A stretch of DNA of 64,000 nt from Flavobacterium sp. Sd200 (lineage in GTDB: Bacteria > Bacteroidota > Bacteroidia > Flavobacteriales > Flavobacteriaceae). Positions 61,998 to 64,000 of this stretch are shown here, piece by piece; within the stretch, counting starts at the first letter, position 1; each line of letters begins with the position of its first letter. The position numbers and the translations under genes were made by a program. Location: assembly GCF_009826935.1 (NCBI RefSeq), contig NZ_WUMN01000001.1, positions 186,001-250,000 of the forward strand, read 5' to 3'. The notes under the pieces are model-generated. The model did no database searches and was not told where the DNA came from. It saw only the letters and a program-made list of their open reading frames with translations.

Positions 61998-64000
61998 ATG
62001 GCTTTTGATATTGAAATGATAAAAAAGGTGTACGGGACTATGGCTGAGCGTGTTGATAAAGCACGCGAACTGGTTGGCCGCCCTCTGACACTATCAGAAA
62101 AAATCCTGTATTCTCACCTTTGGGAAGGTTTACCAACCCAGGCGTTTACAAGAGGTAAAGATTATGTGGACTTTGCTCCGGACAGGGTAGCCTGTCAGGA
62201 TGCAACCGCCCAGATGGCTCTTTTACAGTTTATGCACGCAGGTAAAGCGCGCGTTGCTGTGCCTACAACTGTGCACTGCGACCACCTTATACAGGCTAAG
62301 GTTGATGCTAAGACCGATTTAAAACGTGCAAAAGAACAGAGCAACGAAGTTTTTGACTTCCTGTCTTCTATATCTAATAAATATGGCATTGGGTTTTGGA
62401 AACCGGGTGCAGGTATCATTCACCAGGTAGTGCTTGAAAACTATGCATTTCCGGGTGGTATGATGATAGGTACCGACTCTCACACTGTTAATGCAGGTGG
62501 TCTTGGTATGCTTGCCATTGGTGTTGGTGGTGCTGATGCAGTAGACGTAATGAGCGGCATGGCATGGGAGCTTAAATTCCCTAAACTTATAGGTGTAAAA
62601 CTAACAGGCAAACTATCGGGCTGGACAGCTCCTAAAGATATTATTCTTAAAGTGGCTGGTATTCTTACTGTAAAAGGGGGTACTGGTGCTATTGTTGAAT
62701 ATTTTGGCGAAGGTGCCACATCTATGTCGTGTACTGGTAAAGGTACTATTTGTAATATGGGTGCCGAGGTGGGTGCAACAACATCTACTTTTGGTTATGA
62801 CGATTCTATGAGCCGTTATCTTCGTGCTACAAATCGTGCCGATGTAGCTGATGCTGCCGATGCTGTAGCTCCATACCTAACTGGTGATGCAGAAGTTTAT
62901 GCTAACCCTGAGCAGTATTTTGATCAGGTTATCGAAATTAACCTTAACGAGCTTGAGCCGCACTTAAACGGCCCTTTTACTCCGGATCTTGCTACTCCTA
63001 TATCTAAAATGAGGGAAGAGGCAGAGAAGAACAACTGGCCTTTACAGGTTCAGGTTGGTTTAATAGGTTCTTGTACCAACTCGTCTTATGAAGACATTTC
63101 ACGTTCGGCTTCTCTTGCCAGGCAGGTTGCCGAAAAGAAACTTAAAACAAAAGCGCAGTTTACGATCACTCCGGGTTCGGAGGTTGTACGCTACACTATA
63201 GAACGCGATGGTTTTATCGATACATTCGATAAAATAGGAGGTACTGTATTTGCTAATGCCTGCGGCCCATGTATTGGTATGTGGGACAGGGAAGGTGCAG
63301 AGAAAGAAGAGCGTAACACTATTGTACACTCATTTAACCGTAATTTCTCTAAGCGTGCAGATGGTAACCCTAATACATTAGCGTTTGTAGGTTCTCCGGA
63401 ACTTGTTACGGCTCTTGCTATTGCTGGCGATCTTGGTTTTAACCCGCTTACTGACAAGCTTATTAACGAAGATGGCGAAGAGGTAATGCTTGATGAACCA
63501 ACAGGAAATGAACTTCCTCCTAAAGGATTTGACGCCGAAGATCCGGGCTATCAGGCTCCGGCAGAGGACGGTTCTAAAGTGCAGGTTGCTGTTAATCCGG
63601 AGTCTGAGCGTTTACAGCTTCTTGCTCCTTTTACTCCATGGGATGGTGAGAATATTACAGGTGCCAAACTTCTTATAAAAGCATTTGGTAAATGTACTAC
63701 CGACCATATTTCTATGGCGGGCCCATGGTTGCGTTTCCGCGGACACCTTGACAACATATCTAACAACCTGCTTATTGGTGCAGTAAACGCCTTTAATCAG
63801 AAAACTAATAATGTTAAAAACCAGCTTACAGGCGAATATGAGGCTGTACCTGCTACTGCCCGCGCTTATAAAGCTGCCGGTGTGCCAAGTATTGTTGTGG
63901 GAGACCACAACTATGGCGAAGGTTCAAGCCGCGAGCACGCAGCTATGGAGCCAAGACATCTTGGTGTTAAGGTTGTGCTTGTAAAATCGTTTGCACGTAT
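61998..64000 (+). CDS. Mitochondrial-type aconitate hydratase, N-terminal part (runs off the right edge)
   Basis: The frame from the ATG at 61998 is open to the window edge, 667 codons. It begins '[20 protein letters not shown]' and has '[15 protein letters not shown]', '[20 protein letters not shown]', and the cluster ligands in '[15 protein letters not shown]' and '[12 protein letters not shown]'. '[20 protein letters not shown]' carries the catalytic Ser. This is the eukaryote-mitochondrial type of aconitase, about 755 residues when complete. It is probably cotranscribed with acnB. Confidence 0.92.
   Translation, partial: MAFDIEMIKKVYGTMAERVDKARELVGRPLTLSEKILYSHLWEGLPTQAFTRGKDYVDFAPDRVACQDATAQMALLQFMHAGKARVAVPTTVHCDHLIQAKVDAKTDLKRAKEQSNEVFDFLSSISNKYGIGFWKPGAGIIHQVVLENYAFPGGMMIGTDSHTVNAGGLGMLAIGVGGADAVDVMSGMAWELKFPKLIGVKLTGKLSGWTAPKDIILKVAGILTVKGGTGAIVEYFGEGATSMSCTGKGTICNMGAEVGATTSTFGYDDSMSRYLRATNRADVADAADAVAPYLTGDAEVYANPEQYFDQVIEINLNELEPHLNGPFTPDLATPISKMREEAEKNNWPLQVQVGLIGSCTNSSYEDISRSASLARQVAEKKLKTKAQFTITPGSEVVRYTIERDGFIDTFDKIGGTVFANACGPCIGMWDREGAEKEERNTIVHSFNRNFSKRADGNPNTLAFVGSPELVTALAIAGDLGFNPLTDKLINEDGEEVMLDEPTGNELPPKGFDAEDPGYQAPAEDGSKVQVAVNPESERLQLLAPFTPWDGENITGAKLLIKAFGKCTTDHISMAGPWLRFRGHLDNISNNLLIGAVNAFNQKTNNVKNQLTGEYEAVPATARAYKAAGVPSIVVGDHNYGEGSSREHAAMEPRHLGVKVVLVKSFAR

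Noticed and set aside
1..64000. tRNA, rRNA, insertion sequences, prophage or integrative elements
   Set aside because: No cloverleaf, transposase, integrase, terminal direct repeats or phage genes were seen in the gaps or frames.

Overview
The window looks like chromosomal DNA from a member of the Flavobacteriaceae, close to Flavobacterium (Bacteroidota). The evidence is AT-rich sequence with weak or absent Shine-Dalgarno sites, several promoters of the Bacteroidota form TTG-N17-20-TAnnTTTG, a type III glutamine synthetase, a TamB-like envelope protein, a DUF3667 protein, a cluster of PpiC foldase lipoproteins, and a tandem pair of an AcnB-type and a mitochondrial-type aconitase. I see no rRNA, tRNA, CRISPR array, insertion sequence, phage or plasmid gene. 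Gene density is high and most transcription units end in clear intrinsic terminators.

Layout. 1-5 kb: the start of a TamB-like protein, a DUF892 ferritin-like stress protein with a histone-like tail, a hypoxanthine-DNA glycosylase, two small envelope proteins and an OmpA lipoprotein. 5-14 kb: a GT2 glycosyltransferase overlapping an HsdR-N nuclease-like gene, which diverges from holA (DNA polymerase III delta); then MscS, DUF3817, a Sua5/YciO protein, DUF4241, SRPBCC, pyrE and a divergent NUDIX hydrolase. 14-20 kb: an XRE-family regulator and a divergent cytoplasmic M14 metallopeptidase, separated by a cluster of TTTACA-N2-TGTAAA sites, then an Lrp/AsnC regulator, PEP carboxylase and a DinB-fold protein. 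20-28 kb: a TauE permease, GapN, a candidate small RNA, a GldL-like mini-protein, an acyl-CoA carboxylase beta subunit, the DUF47-Pit phosphate uptake pair and outer-membrane phospholipase A.

28-34 kb is an alcohol/aldehyde catabolic cluster: aldehyde dehydrogenase, butanediol-type dehydrogenase, Zn alcohol dehydrogenase, DUF779 protein, and an opposing AraC regulator with a GAF histidine kinase. 35-42 kb: DUF2147, BrkB/YihY, nadC, DUF3667, a frameshifted HxlR regulator, a GT4-toroid fusion and a YtxH-like protein. 42-52 kb: glnN with a well-formed promoter, two paralogous double-OmpA proteins flanking a class C serine hydrolase, a Tat-type aldo/keto reductase, a membrane GT2 and MnmD. 52-57 kb: three overlapping foldase genes (two lipoproteins and SurA) and an orphan MoxR ATPase. 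58-64 kb: paired small membrane proteins and the acnB-acn operon, which runs off the right edge.

Central metabolism (ppc, gapN, two aconitases, glnN), envelope biogenesis (TamB, OmpA proteins, SurA set, PldA) and alcohol/aldehyde oxidation dominate. The observations most worth testing are the palindrome cluster between the XRE regulator and the M14 peptidase, the conserved-looking HsdR-N/holA divergence, the OmpA paralogs whose second domain carries GH-x-CC in place of GHTD, the promoter-hairpin-terminator unit near 23.1 kb, and the GT4-toroid fusion lacking the usual E-x7-E motif.
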